A stretch of DNA of 64,000 nt from Saccharothrix algeriensis (GCF_016907655.1 NZ_JAFBCL010000001.1:2321001-2385000); one strand, 5' to 3'; numbered from the stretch's first letter, positions 1 to 8,849 are shown. Notes: generated from the letters alone by a model not told the origin. A program made the numbers and translations.

Positions 1-2772
1 GGACACGAACGTCTGGGCCTCGTCCAGCACGAACAGCCCGCCGAGGGGCCGGTCCCCGGCCGGGTTGCGCCTGACCCAGGAGAACAGGGCGAGCTGGAGC
101 CGGCTGACGAAGGTCTGGCGCTGGTCGTCGTTGGGCAGGCCGATGCAGCTGATCACCGACACCCTGGCCCGCTTGCCGGGGGGAGGGGTCAGCAGCACGC
201 CGGGGTCCAGGCGTTCGCCCGCGCCGCCGAACACCGGATCGTTGATCATCTCGGCGTTGAGGCCGTCCGCCAGGTCGGAGGCCAGGCGCGGGGCGTCCCG
301 CACGGTGCTGACCCCGGGCGGGAGGTCGGCCAGGAACGCCAGGAAGTCGCGCAGGTCGCCGCCCCCGCCGTGGGCGAAGTGCGCCAGGGCCTGGGTGAGG
401 ACGGCCCGCCCGGTGACGGCCCGGCGCCCGCCGAGGTTGGCGCGCGGCGCCAACCCCGCCACGGCGGCGTCGATCGCGGCGCGGAACTCGTCGGGGTCGT
501 CGGGCTCGCGGTCGAAGCCGGGCAGCGGGTCGAGGGCGAGCGGCCTGCCCGCCTCGCGCCGGGGCGTCCAGACCACGACGTCGGTGTCGCGCAGGTAGCG
601 GTCGGCGCGCTCGGCGTCGCCGGGTTCCCAGAGGGCGGGCGCGGCGGGCCAGGGGTCGCCCAGGCGGGCGAGGTCGTTGTTGGTGTCGACGAGGATCGAG
701 GAGACGCCGTGCAGGGCGACCTCCTCCACCAGGCGGCGCAGCAGCACGGTCTTGCCCGAGCCGCTGCCGGCGAAGACGGCGGTGTGCTTGCGCAGCAGGG
801 CGAGCGGGACGGTGAACGGCTTGCCGGTCACCGTCCCGACGCCCAGGCGCACGACCGGCTCGTCATCGGCGGCGGGCACTCCCGGCCCGGCGGGTTGGTC
901 GGTGTCGGACAGCGTGCCGCTGACCCCCGGCCACTCCGGCTCCGGGTCGGGGTCGTCGTGGCGGGCCTGCGGCACGGGCGTCGCCGCGCGGTGGTCGAGG
1001 TCGGCCAGCGCCCTGGCCAGCAACGGCGAGGAGCTCGCGGGGCGGCGGGCCAGCAGCCACGGCAGGAAACCCGGCGGTGACCGGTCGAGCATCTTCTCCA
1101 GGGCGCCGAACAGGCGCAGGTCGCTCTCGGCGATCGGCAGGACCACACCGCCGTCGGAGCGGAACGCGGCCAACGCCGCGGTGGTGGCCGGTCCGCCGGA
1201 GAAGGGCGCGTTGCGCAGCACGACCAGGTGCCGGGTGTCGTTGCCCTGGTGCAGTTCCGCCTCCAGGTGGGCGGACTTGAGCCGGGCGAGCGCGGCGCGC
1301 GGGTGGGGGTGGGCGATGGCGCGGAAGCACCAGTGGACCTCGCCCTCGCCGGCCTCGTCGACGGTGAGGCGCAGCCGGGCGTGCAGGGGCGGGTTGCCGC
1401 CGCGTGACGCGTCGATGGTCAGCGCGGGACCGTCGGCGCCCCGTTCGAGCACGAAGCAGTGCAGGGCGGCGCCGAGCAGCGCCGGCACGCGCTCGTCCTC
1501 CCGGTGGTGGTCCAGGGCAGCCGTGACGTCGGCGGTGTCGCGCAGGTGGGCGAACAGGGCGTCGAGTTCCTCCGCCTCCCGCGAGAGCACCGCGGGCCGG
1601 CCCGCGGGCTCGGGTGCGGGGGCCGCGAAGTCCCGCAGCTCCTCGACCGCGTCGTGGGTGAGGCACCAGCGGATGTGCTCGTCGACGCGTTGCAGGAGCC
1701 GTCGGGGTGTCCAGTGGGCCACGTCGCGCCCTCCGAACGCCGACGGGTGGACGGGCCAGGTGGCGTGGGGCGGGGTGAAGCCGATCTCGCCGTAGCGGCT
1801 GCCCAGGTGCCGCTCCACGATGGCGGTGGCCACGGCCGCGCTCGGCATGGCCGTGCGCAGGTCGAGCACGCGGAACCGGTCCGCCGCGGAGTTGACGGCG
1901 TGGTGCTCGATGAGGTCCCACGAGCGCGGCAGGCAGGCCACCACCACGATGGTGCGCCTGGTCTCCTCGCGCACCCGCATGAGCCCGTCGGCCAGGCGGT
2001 CGGCCAGGGTCCCCTCCCCCGGCACGTCGGCGGACCCGGTGATGACGCCGTCGACCTGGTCGACGGCCATGACGACCGGGCCCACCAGGGCGAAGATCCT
2101 GGACAGGTCGCCGAGCAGCAGCTGCGGCGCCCGGGCCGGGGCGCGGAACCCCCACTCCGCCCGGTCGGCCTCCTCGACGCCGTCGGGCAGGACCAGGTAG
2201 GCGTTGCCGGCTTCCCGCGCCCTCCCCTTGGCCCGGTACAGGACCAGGGCCCGCAGGGTGTCCTGGCACTCGACGGCGACCTGGGGGTCGAGGGGGAACA
2301 GCCCGTCGAGCAGGGCGTCGACGTCCTGCCTGCGCACCGGCAGGGTGCCGGTCAGGCGCAGGCCCGTCTCCCGGTCCTGACCGGTGAGGCGGGCGAGTTC
2401 GCCGAGCAGGTGCCCCAGCTGCCCGCCCTGGCGGTCGAGCAGGCCGCCGACCACGCCGTGGACCGCACCGGTCCAGAAGGAGTGGCCGTCGAGGAGCTTG
2501 AGCAGGAAGAACGACCCGCCCTGCTGCTGCACGTGCTGCCTGAGCCAACCGAGCATGTGCGTCTTGCCCACGCCGCGCTCCCCGCGCAGCACGACGCCCA
2601 TCGGGCCGGCCTGCGGGCGCCGCCGGGCCGAGGCGACCGCGTGGGTGACGGCCTCGACGGCGCGCGGGTGCAGGCCGTCGACGTGGTGGTCCATGGGGCT
2701 CCAGATGTCGTCCGGGGTCACCGCCCAGCCGAACTGGACCGACGACAGCGCGTGGCGCTGCTCCTCGTTCAC
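1..2772 (-). CDS. HerA/FtsK-like ATP-binding protein with two P-loop domains (partial, runs off the left edge)
   Basis: The reading frame stays open from a GTG at 2772 to base 1, giving 924 residues with the C-terminus outside the window. A first Walker A (GERGVGKTH, lysine near residue 70) lies in an AAA/STAND-like N-terminal region with a VVMAVDQVDG Walker B-like strand. A second Walker A (GSGSGKT, lysine near residue 674) is followed by FVLDEAQTF near residue 915, which is the HerA/DUF87-type Walker B. The GTG overlaps the stop of the upstream winged-helix gene by four bases (GTGA), so the two are probably translationally coupled. HerA-like pumps with small DNA-binding partners are frequent in anti-phage and plasmid-conflict loci. 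That role is inference, because no partner nuclease is visible before the window ends. Confidence 0.75.
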   Translation of the reverse strand, partial: MNEEQRHALSSVQFGWAVTPDDIWSPMDHHVDGLHPRAVEAVTHAVASARRRPQAGPMGVVLRGERGVGKTHMLGWLRQHVQQQGGSFFLLKLLDGHSFWTGAVHGVVGGLLDRQGGQLGHLLGELARLTGQDRETGLRLTGTLPVRRQDVDALLDGLFPLDPQVAVECQDTLRALVLYRAKGRAREAGNAYLVLPDGVEEADRAEWGFRAPARAPQLLLGDLSRIFALVGPVVMAVDQVDGVITGSADVPGEGTLADRLADGLMRVREETRRTIVVVACLPRSWDLIEHHAVNSAADRFRVLDLRTAMPSAAVATAIVERHLGSRYGEIGFTPPHATWPVHPSAFGGRDVAHWTPRRLLQRVDEHIRWCLTHDAVEELRDFAAPAPEPAGRPAVLSREAEELDALFAHLRDTADVTAALDHHREDERVPALLGAALHCFVLERGADGPALTIDASRGGNPPLHARLRLTVDEAGEGEVHWCFRAIAHPHPRAALARLKSAHLEAELHQGNDTRHLVVLRNAPFSGGPATTAALAAFRSDGGVVLPIAESDLRLFGALEKMLDRSPPGFLPWLLARRPASSSPLLARALADLDHRAATPVPQARHDDPDPEPEWPGVSGTLSDTDQPAGPGVPAADDEPVVRLGVGTVTGKPFTVPLALLRKHTAVFAGSGSGKTVLLRRLVEEVALHGVSSILVDTNNDLARLGDPWPAAPALWEPGDAERADRYLRDTDVVVWTPRREAGRPLALDPLPGFDREPDDPDEFRAAIDAAVAGLAPRANLGGRRAVTGRAVLTQALAHFAHGGGGDLRDFLAFLADLPPGVSTVRDAPRLASDLADGLNAEMINDPVFGGAGERLDPGVLLTPPPGKRARVSVISCIGLPNDDQRQTFVSRLQLALFSWVRRNPAGDRPLGGLFVLDEAQTFVS

Positions 2773-3377
2773 CCGGCCGCCTCGACCAGCAGGGTGTGGC
2801 GGGGGCTGCCGCCGAGCACCAGCGCGGCCCGCCGGTCCTGCTCGGTGAGCGACTTCTGGTCGGCCTCGGCCCGCAGGTGGACGTCGGGGCGGTCGGCGAG
2901 GGCCGTCAGCGCCCGGTCGAGCCGGTCGGTCGGCACGTCGTCGAGGTGCTCGCGCAGCGCGCGGAGGGGCACCGCGTCGCCGGGGCGGGGCGCCAGCGCG
3001 CGGTACGCGCTTTCGACCCGGTGGGCCAGGTCGGGGGTGAAGATCTCACCGAGGGCGCCGCCGGTGGCGTCCAGGTGGCGTCGCAGGCCGGCCAGGAGCG
3101 CGTAGAGGGCCCCACCGGCGTAACCGGCTCGGGGCGGCCGTCGGCCGGACAGCTCGGCCCGGCACCGCACGGCGCCGTCGTCGGTGAGGTCGTGCACGTA
3201 GGCGCGGCCGGTCTTGGTGCTGACGACCAGCCCGAGGTCGTTGAGGCGACGGCGGCACGCGCCGTCGAGGGTGAAGCCGGCGAGTTCCCGCAACTCGGCG
3301 TTGGTCAACTCGCGCGCTTCCGCCATCAGCACCAGCAGTGCGGCGCGCTCACGCATGGTCAGCCGTTCCTCGGACAT
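2769..3377 (-). CDS. Winged-helix DNA-binding-like protein, partner of the HerA-like ATPase
   Basis: This 202-residue protein has no recognised family name. Its first 70 residues look like a MarR/ArsR-type winged helix: helices RERAALLVLMAEA and ELTNAELREL are followed by RRRLNDLGLV and a beta wing (STKTGRAYVHDLT). The remainder is helical with paired Leu/Ala heptads and a conserved-looking C-terminus. I chose the ATG at 3377 because a purine-rich ribosome site precedes it; an in-frame ATG at 3401 is possible. The stop overlaps the GTG of the ATPase gene (GTGA), so the products are probably made in fixed ratio. It may dock the ATPase on DNA or autoregulate the pair. Function is inferred from fold and context only. 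Confidence 0.6.
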   Translation of the reverse strand: MSEERLTMRERAALLVLMAEARELTNAELRELAGFTLDGACRRRLNDLGLVVSTKTGRAYVHDLTDDGAVRCRAELSGRRPPRAGYAGGALYALLAGLRRHLDATGGALGEIFTPDLAHRVESAYRALAPRPGDAVPLRALREHLDDVPTDRLDRALTALADRPDVHLRAEADQKSLTEQDRRAALVLGGSPRHTLLVEAAG

Positions 3378-3840
3378 CCCCGTTCCCGTTCCCGCGGTCA
3401 TCCGCGTCCTCGACCGACGACTGTAAAGCCACCCGGCACCACCACGGCGCAGTGCTTCGCGCCGGTGCCTCCGACCCCGGGCGAGGAGCCCGGCTCGGGG
3501 AGTACCGGGACGGCGGTGAGGCAGGTCCGCCGGTGGTCCACCCGCGCGCGAACGGCACGCTGCCGGCCGACCGGGCGTCAGTCCAGCACGAGCACCGCCC
3601 GGGTCGTGACCGGACAGCGCGAACCGCGGCAGGCCGGGCACGTCACCCGGCCCCGGAGGGCGCTCCCGTGCTGTCGGGCCCGAAGCCCCCGGTGAGGTGA
3701 CCGACAACCCGGACCCGTACCGGGAACGGCATTTCCGGCTCTTCGGTCGGCGGCTTCCGGCGGCCGGCGAACCGCGTCGCGCCTCCGAGCGGTGCGCAGC
3801 CCACCACGGGCGCACGGACGGCCGGAAGCCGCTCGCGCTG
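3378..3840. other. 463-base stretch without a convincing gene
   Basis: This separates the ATPase pair from the next minus-strand operon. No long frame has a good start and ribosome site. The minus frame ending at 3578 contains the short zinc-knuckle-like string CPACRGSRC, but the plausible peptide is only about 22 residues, so I do not call it. A promoter for the winged-helix gene should lie just upstream of 3401. Confidence 0.4.
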
Positions 3841-4179
3841 TCAGCTCAGCCTGGCAGCGCGGACACGCCGCGCGGTGACGATCACGGTGACGAGGCTGAT
3901 CGCCATGCCGATCACGGCGAACGCCACGCTCGCGACGGCAGGCGCGACCGGCACCTCCAGGATCGCCGCGCCGCTTCGGCAGACGACGGCCGGGGCGGCG
4001 TCGAGGCGCAGCTCCGCCACCGCCTCGGCCGACGCCGGTCGCCCCGCCACGTCCTGCCCGCACCACTGGTACGTCGACGCGACCTGGGCGAGGCCGAGCA
4101 CCGCGACCCCGAGGAGGGTCGCGAAGACCAGCGCGCACGCCAACGCGAGACCGCGGTCGTTCACGAGGAGGCGCGGCAT
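3841..4179 (-). CDS. Small membrane protein, last gene of the type VII-like operon
   Basis: This is a 112-residue protein with two hydrophobic segments (about residues 11-33 and 75-97). The loop between them carries two cysteines (QWCGQD and VVCRSG) that could pair outside the membrane. The ATG at 4179 lies one base beyond the stop of the YbaB-like gene, so it is almost certainly co-translated with it. I do not recognise the family. Position suggests an accessory, anchoring or immunity role for the WXG-like proteins encoded upstream. The two-TM topology would suit an immunity protein, but nothing in the sequence proves this. Confidence 0.6.
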   Translation of the reverse strand: MPRLLVNDRGLALACALVFATLLGVAVLGLAQVASTYQWCGQDVAGRPASAEAVAELRLDAAPAVVCRSGAAILEVPVAPAVASVAFAVIGMAISLVTVIVTARRVRAARLS

Positions 4180-4180
4180 G

Positions 4181-4591
4181 TCAGCGCAGGTGGCTGCGGT
4201 TCTCGAACGGCTCGTCGTCATCGGGGCGGTGCGCGCCGCCGGGCCGCCCGACCGGCGGGGCCTCGGGCGCGGCGGTGACGCGCTGCTTCAACCGCAGCGC
4301 GTCGTCGAGTTCACGCGCCAGGTCGGCCATGTCGAAGTCGAGCACCTCGGCAGCCCGCTTGGCGGCCCCGTGCGCCGCCACGACCTCCTCGGCCAACCAG
4401 GGCTCCCCGCCTTCGTAGAGGGTGCCGGGCGCGATGCGCACCCGGACGAGCCTGCCCATCATGTCCACCCAGACCGTGACCGCACCGCTGGGCGACACAC
4501 CCTTGTACTGGCTGAACAAAGCCTTCTCGGGATCGTTCCTGATCCTGGCGAACCGCTCCTGCGCCTGCGCGACCATCTCCTGCGGGTCCAC
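4181..4591 (-). CDS. YbaB/EbfC family nucleoid-associated-like protein
   Basis: This 136-residue product has the YbaB core: a long N-terminal helix (MVAQAQERFARIR), then SPSGAVTVWVDMMGRLVRVRIAPGT as the central beta hairpin, then a helix (AAKRAAEVLDFDMADLA). The C-terminal 35 residues are Pro/Asp/Glu rich and probably disordered. The start is a GTG at 4591, preceded by a perfect AGGAGG at 4596-4601. YbaB-like proteins are repeatedly found beside WXG100-type genes in actinobacteria, often between secreted toxin genes. Here the gene lies between a WXG-like membrane protein and a small membrane protein. The canonical family binds DNA as dimers; whether this paralogue does is unknown. Confidence 0.75.
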   Translation of the reverse strand: MDPQEMVAQAQERFARIRNDPEKALFSQYKGVSPSGAVTVWVDMMGRLVRVRIAPGTLYEGGEPWLAEEVVAAHGAAKRAAEVLDFDMADLARELDDALRLKQRVTAAPEAPPVGRPGGAHRPDDDEPFENRSHLR

Positions 4592-4599
4592 GGCCCCTC

Positions 4600-5253
4600 C
4601 TAGGGCTGAATCCTGCCCAGCGACTCCATCGCCCCGACGGCGTCGGCGGACGCCCCGGCGCACTTGGCGATCTGCTCGTCGGCCTTGAACTTCTGCGAGT
4701 GCCACCACGCGGCCAGGCCCGCCAGGACGCCGAGGATGCCCAGGACCAGCCCCACGACCGCGCCGACCCCGGTCAGGCCGACGACGATGCCGGCGATGAC
4801 ACCGATGATCCCGAGCGCGAAACCGACGGCGCTCCAGATGTTGTTCCACATGTCCGAAGCCTTGAACTCGAAGCCGTCGGCGAGGTCGACCAGCGCCTGG
4901 CCGACGTCGTGGGCCGGCTTGCGCATCCCGCCCAGCGCCTGCTTCATCCGGTTGACGCGCTCGGTGTAGGCGTTGCTCGCCTCGCCGGTCCACGCCGAAG
5001 CCTGGTTGGCCGCCGTCTCCAGGCCCTTGACGCACGCGTCGATCGCGCGACCCAGCTCGTCCGCGCCGTCGGACTGCCCCGTGCCCCACACGTCCCGCCC
5101 GATCCTGCGGAACGACTCCGGGTCGATCTCCCTGACGACCCTCAAGGTGGCCTCGACCGAGGGCAGCCCGGGGGCGTAGCGGGCGGTGAACCCGTCGATC
5201 TCCCCCGCGTCCGACAGCAACGAGTCCGTGATCACCGACTGCAGGAAGCCCAC
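4600..5253 (-). CDS. WXG100-like protein with C-terminal membrane hairpin
   Basis: The product has 217 residues. Residues about 45-135 are all-helical with a central W-x-G turn (ASAWTGEASNAY), the signature of WXG100/ESX substrates. Residues about 140-190 form a very Gly/Ile/Val-rich double transmembrane segment. The final 30 residues contain a single cysteine. The start is a GTG at 5253 with an AGGAGG-type ribosome site. It sits 16 bases after the preceding helical gene and just ahead of the YbaB-like gene. A WXG module joined to a membrane hairpin recalls type VII effectors that insert into target membranes. This is inference; a pore-forming or scaffold function are both possible. Confidence 0.65.
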   Translation of the reverse strand: MGFLQSVITDSLLSDAGEIDGFTARYAPGLPSVEATLRVVREIDPESFRRIGRDVWGTGQSDGADELGRAIDACVKGLETAANQASAWTGEASNAYTERVNRMKQALGGMRKPAHDVGQALVDLADGFEFKASDMWNNIWSAVGFALGIIGVIAGIVVGLTGVGAVVGLVLGILGVLAGLAAWWHSQKFKADEQIAKCAGASADAVGAMESLGRIQP

Positions 5254-5269
5254 GCGTTCCCCCTCCTGG

Positions 5270-5641
5270 TCACCCCGGGTGGACCCGGCGCAGACCGTCC
5301 CCGACCGACTGCTCGGTCGCCAGGTACTCCTGTTGCGTCCGGTGGACGCCGTCGACCGCGGTCCCGATCGCGGTGTGCACCCGGTCGATGAAGTCCTGCA
5401 CGACCCGGACGGTCCGGGCGTAGTCCTGGTCGACGAACTTCGTCAACGCCCGGACCACCTCGTCGACGGTCTCCTCGACGTTCTCGTGGGGGCTCACCGA
5501 CTGCACCGTCAGGCTGCCCTCGAGGCCGGCCCTCGTGCGGAAGTCCCGCAGGCCCAGCGCCTCCCCCGCGGACTCGAGCGTTGCCTTCAAGCGATCGAGT
5601 TCGGCCGGGTCGAGCGCGTACCCCCGCCCTGGAGTCCCCAT
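5270..5641 (-). CDS. Small helical ESX/type VII-associated protein
   Basis: This 123-residue, almost entirely helical protein has no cysteine, no signal peptide and no membrane segment. It starts at an ATG at 5641 and is the first gene of a compact four-gene minus operon (5641 down to 3841). The pattern of long amphipathic helices around a central SVSPHENVEETVDEV segment resembles the EspC/DUF2580-like or WXG100-like partners that pair with larger WXG proteins before export. No clear W-x-G is present, so partner or chaperone is a better guess than classical WXG100. A promoter should lie in the divergent gap at 5642-5959. Confidence 0.6.
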   Translation of the reverse strand: MGTPGRGYALDPAELDRLKATLESAGEALGLRDFRTRAGLEGSLTVQSVSPHENVEETVDEVVRALTKFVDQDYARTVRVVQDFIDRVHTAIGTAVDGVHRTQQEYLATEQSVGDGLRRVHPG

Positions 5642-5959
5642 ACCACGTCACCCCCTGCGATCAACTCGTGCCGCAATGTAACAGCAGCAATCCCCTCCGA
5701 AGCCGCGAACAGGCGGACGAGCGGGGCACATCAGCCTTCTGGGCGAGTCAGCCGACGCTTCCCCACCGGCGACTCGACCGCCGACCACCGCCCGGCCCGG
5801 AGCCGGCAGGCCGGCCCGCACCTCCCGCGCCGACCACGGGAAGCACCGACTACCCGGCTACCGGTCACGCACCGGGCCGTGCATCCGGTGAAACCCTTCG
5901 GAGCCTTCCTGCGATATGCCGTCAGCAGGAACCTCGTATGCCCTGAAAGGCCCACGATC
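5642..5959. other. Divergent intergenic region (318 bases)
   Basis: This gap separates the minus type VII-like operon from the plus membrane/HhH gene and must hold both promoters. It is less GC-extreme near 5672-5700 (an AATGTAACAGCAGC stretch), which is the most promoter-like part on the minus side. I see no repeat, RNA or protein gene. Confidence 0.35.
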
Positions 5960-6646
5960 ATGAGCCTTGCCCGACGCGCACCCGGCACGTGGTACTTCGT
6001 CGTGGTGATCGCGAGCGCCGGCATCTTCGCCGCCGTGCCCTTCGCCCACGCCGCCCACCGCCTGCGGAGGCCATCGCTCCGGTGGTGGACCGCGCTCTAC
6101 GCAGCAGCGGCTATCGCGCTGCTGTTCATCATGCCGCCTTCGCAGGACCAGTCCGCAGCATCGACCACGGACTTGCGCAGCACGATCGGCGGCATCGGCG
6201 CCATCGCGGTCATCGTCGCGGCCTGCATCCAGCTCAGCAGCATCCGGCGCGACGTCTACGGGCTGCCCCAACCCGCCCGGCCGCCGCAGCCACCGCAACC
6301 CTGGGCCGCGGACCCCGCCGTCGCCGCCGCACTGGCCCTGCGGGCCAAGCGAGAGGAAGCCCGCACACTCGTCGCGCGCGACCCGGCACTCGCACGGGAC
6401 CTCCGCATCGGCCGACCGGACCTGCCACGGCAGTACGACGACGGCGGCCTGGTCGACATCAACACCGCACCACCGTCCGTCATCGCGCAGTGCTGCGGAC
6501 TCGACGCCCACGCCGCCGAGCAGATCAACCGCGCCCGCCGGCAGCACCCCGTCCCCTTCCAGTCGGTCGACGAACTGCTCGTCCTCGCCGAGCTGGACGT
6601 CACCGCGTGGGACCTGATCCGCGAACGAGCGGTTGTCTACTCCTGA
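5960..6646 (+). CDS. Membrane protein with C-terminal ComEA-like helix-hairpin-helix domain
   Basis: This is a 228-residue protein. Three hydrophobic segments lie in the first 90 residues (around 11-30, 42-58 and 74-92). A Pro-rich linker and a charged helix of about 40 residues follow. The C-terminus holds a helix-hairpin-helix (LVDINTAPPSVIAQ, then a second helix of RARRQHPVPFQSVDEL type). The VDINTA motif is typical of ComEA/PilQ-type DNA-binding HhH domains. Family knowledge suggests binding of double-stranded DNA without sequence specificity. Here the HhH domain is probably cytoplasmic, unlike in ComEA. The ATG at 5960 is the only start that preserves the first membrane segment. The gene appears to be a single transcription unit. 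Confidence 0.65.
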   Translation: MSLARRAPGTWYFVVVIASAGIFAAVPFAHAAHRLRRPSLRWWTALYAAAAIALLFIMPPSQDQSAASTTDLRSTIGGIGAIAVIVAACIQLSSIRRDVYGLPQPARPPQPPQPWAADPAVAAALALRAKREEARTLVARDPALARDLRIGRPDLPRQYDDGGLVDINTAPPSVIAQCCGLDAHAAEQINRARRQHPVPFQSVDELLVLAELDVTAWDLIRERAVVYS

Positions 6647-6908
6647 TACGGCATCCCTGCCCAAGATCCGCCGGCGCCTTCGAGCGCGCCACTCGCTCTC
6701 GCGCGCCGCCGACCACTCCACCGCGCCGCACCCGCGGGAACCGCGGACGACGTCGCTCTTCACGCCCCAGCACCGTTTCCTTCCGGCACCTCTGCTCGCA
6801 CGGGTGCACCCGACGGATTCGGCTGCCCGCAAGGCGTTGAGCCGTAGACTTCGGCAGCCGACGCCGACGAGGTCCGGCCGTTGCGCGCGCTTGCGGGGAG
6901 GAGATCGC

Positions 6909-8666
6909 ATGCAGGACCCTGCGGACTCGATGGAGATCGCCGAGCCTGAGGAGAACGGCCGGAGCGATACCACCGACTCGCCTGTTGCCGACGATCCGAC
7001 GTCCGACTCGGACATCGACCCGGCGACGACGTCGACGGTCCTGGTGGAGGTGCTCCCGGGAGTGGCTGTCGTCGCCGGTGAGGTCCCGCCGGAGCTGAAG
7101 CCCGATCTGGTCGACTTCGGGATCGTGCCGGCTGCCGACCGCAAGCAGATCTCGGCGATCCTCGCCTCGATCGGGAACGCGGCGACCGTGGCCGGCAACC
7201 TCGGGAACGCGTTCGCCGGCGTGCAGGGGCTCTACAGGATCGGCCACACGGCACAGGCCCTGCTGAACAACGGCGCGACGCTCGCCGCCAAGGACGGCGG
7301 GAACCTCGGAGCGGTGATGGTGTCCGGTCGCGTCGTGCACCAGGCCCGCTTCTACCCCGTGAATGCGGTGAGCAAGGCGCAGACCGCGGCCTCGGTGGGG
7401 CCGGCGCTGGCCATGCTCGCCCTCCAGATGATGCTGAGCGAGGTCTCGGGCCTCGTCAGGACCAACCTCTCGGTGACGAGCCAGGTCCTCACCGCCATCC
7501 GCAAGGATCAGTGGGCCGAGCTGACAGGGCTCGTCGCCGCCATCGATCGCGCGGTCGACCAGGCGCGGGAGATCGAGTCGGTCCCGACGTCCCTGTGGGA
7601 GGACGTCGCGGGCAGTGGAGCGCTGCTGCAGAAGCAGCTCGAGCTCTACGAGGGGAACGTCCGCGACCACGTCAGGCGGATCGGTGAGGCCGACGCACGC
7701 AGCCACCGCGAGTACCTGCAGACGAACGCCGAGGTCATCGCCTTCGACGTCAACGCCCTTCTGTCCGCCCTCAAGGCGTGGACCGGGTATCACGCGCTTC
7801 ACGCCGCAAGGGCGAGAGCCGCTGGACGGGAAGACGCCGCCGAGGCGCACTACGCCGAGGTCATCGCGCGCGACACCCGGGCGGAGTTCGACTCCGCCCT
7901 CGCCGGGACGACGAGCCTCGTCGACGCGCTGGCGCGGGAGCTGCGGATCACCGCCGAGCTCCGCGGCCCCGACGCGTGGCCGCTGCCGGGGAAGCGGAAG
8001 GACGTGAAGGCGGCCCGCGAGGTCTCCGCCCGGCTCCTGGAGGCGATCGGTCCTCTCGCCGACGCCCTCCGCCCGCCGGTCCCTCCGCTCGAGGCCCCGG
8101 ACGTCGTCTGCGCATCCGGGTCGCTGGACCCAGGGCCGTACCTCCGCGTTCTGCGATGGCTCTTCGAGGACGGTGAGGTCCTGCGCGTCCTCGGCTTCCC
8201 CGACCAGCTCGACCCCCTCGGCCCCATTTCCGCGATCGTCGGCGGAGCGAAGGAGAAGTTGGCCGCAGCGAGGGACAAGGCCACGGTGAACACCCTGATC
8301 GCCGTCACGAACCGCCGCATCATCACGGCCAAGGCGAACGCATTCCTCGAGCAAGCGGAGATCCGTCAGAGCATCCCGATCGACCAGGTTCGATACGTCC
8401 GATCAACAACCGCGCAGGACAGAAGCTCTCGCTTGGCGATCGACCTCATCACGCGCGACGAGAACATCCGGTGGCTCTTCCACGCCGATATCGACAACAC
8501 TCGAGTGGACGCGCTCGCCGCCGTGCTCGCCGAGTCGATGGCGATCCCGGACGCTGAACGCGATGAGCTCCAACGGCGGCGCCACATCTCCATCGAGGCG
8601 GACGAGAAGAGCGAGAGTGCCGGCACGAGGACTCCCGAACCGACTGGGCCTGAAGCCACGACCTGA
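6909..8666 (+). CDS. Large protein with C-terminal bacterial PH-like domain, function unknown
   Basis: This 585-residue protein starts at an ATG at 6909 behind a GGGGAGGAG ribosome site. An acidic Asp/Ser/Thr-rich tail (residues 1-45) is followed by a region with Ala/Gly-rich amphipathic helices (about 75-200) and a long helical part (200-400). The C-terminus looks like a bacterial PH/YdjM-type domain (about 440-545): strands VNTLIAVTNRRIITAK and SIPIDQVRYVR match the usual pattern of such domains. PH-like domains often place a protein at membranes or in complexes. No catalytic motif is visible. The gene lies between a membrane/HhH protein and a DUF262 defence-like gene and is followed by a repeat shared with two other units. 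Confidence 0.6.
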   Translation: MQDPADSMEIAEPEENGRSDTTDSPVADDPTSDSDIDPATTSTVLVEVLPGVAVVAGEVPPELKPDLVDFGIVPAADRKQISAILASIGNAATVAGNLGNAFAGVQGLYRIGHTAQALLNNGATLAAKDGGNLGAVMVSGRVVHQARFYPVNAVSKAQTAASVGPALAMLALQMMLSEVSGLVRTNLSVTSQVLTAIRKDQWAELTGLVAAIDRAVDQAREIESVPTSLWEDVAGSGALLQKQLELYEGNVRDHVRRIGEADARSHREYLQTNAEVIAFDVNALLSALKAWTGYHALHAARARAAGREDAAEAHYAEVIARDTRAEFDSALAGTTSLVDALARELRITAELRGPDAWPLPGKRKDVKAAREVSARLLEAIGPLADALRPPVPPLEAPDVVCASGSLDPGPYLRVLRWLFEDGEVLRVLGFPDQLDPLGPISAIVGGAKEKLAAARDKATVNTLIAVTNRRIITAKANAFLEQAEIRQSIPIDQVRYVRSTTAQDRSSRLAIDLITRDENIRWLFHADIDNTRVDALAAVLAESMAIPDAERDELQRRRHISIEADEKSESAGTRTPEPTGPEATT

Positions 8667-8775
8667 CCACCACTCCGCAAACCAGCGTGCGCGGTCCAGG
8701 ACACCTACCAGGTCTGGTCCCACCGGACGATCCGCGCCGCAGCCACACCCGAGACGCACCGACCACACCACATCA

Positions 8776-8849
8776 ACGAACCGCGCCCGACAACCGCCGA
8801 TACACGCCAACTGCGACGAAGCGCAGTCACAAGCCGAACCGCACTCCGC
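8776..8849 (+). repeat. Dispersed repeat copy A (about 74 bp)
   Basis: It aligns over its whole length with 13798-13872 at roughly 80% identity with a single-base gap. The best core is CCAACTGCGACGAAGCGCAG against CCAACTGCGGCGAAGTGCAG. It lies 109 bases after the stop of the PH-domain gene, in the same orientation as copies B and C. An internal CTGCG...CGCAG hairpin can form in this copy. Confidence 0.75.

Noticed and set aside
3578..3700. Small gene with CPACRGSRC
   Set aside because: Only about 22 residues from the best start and no ribosome site.
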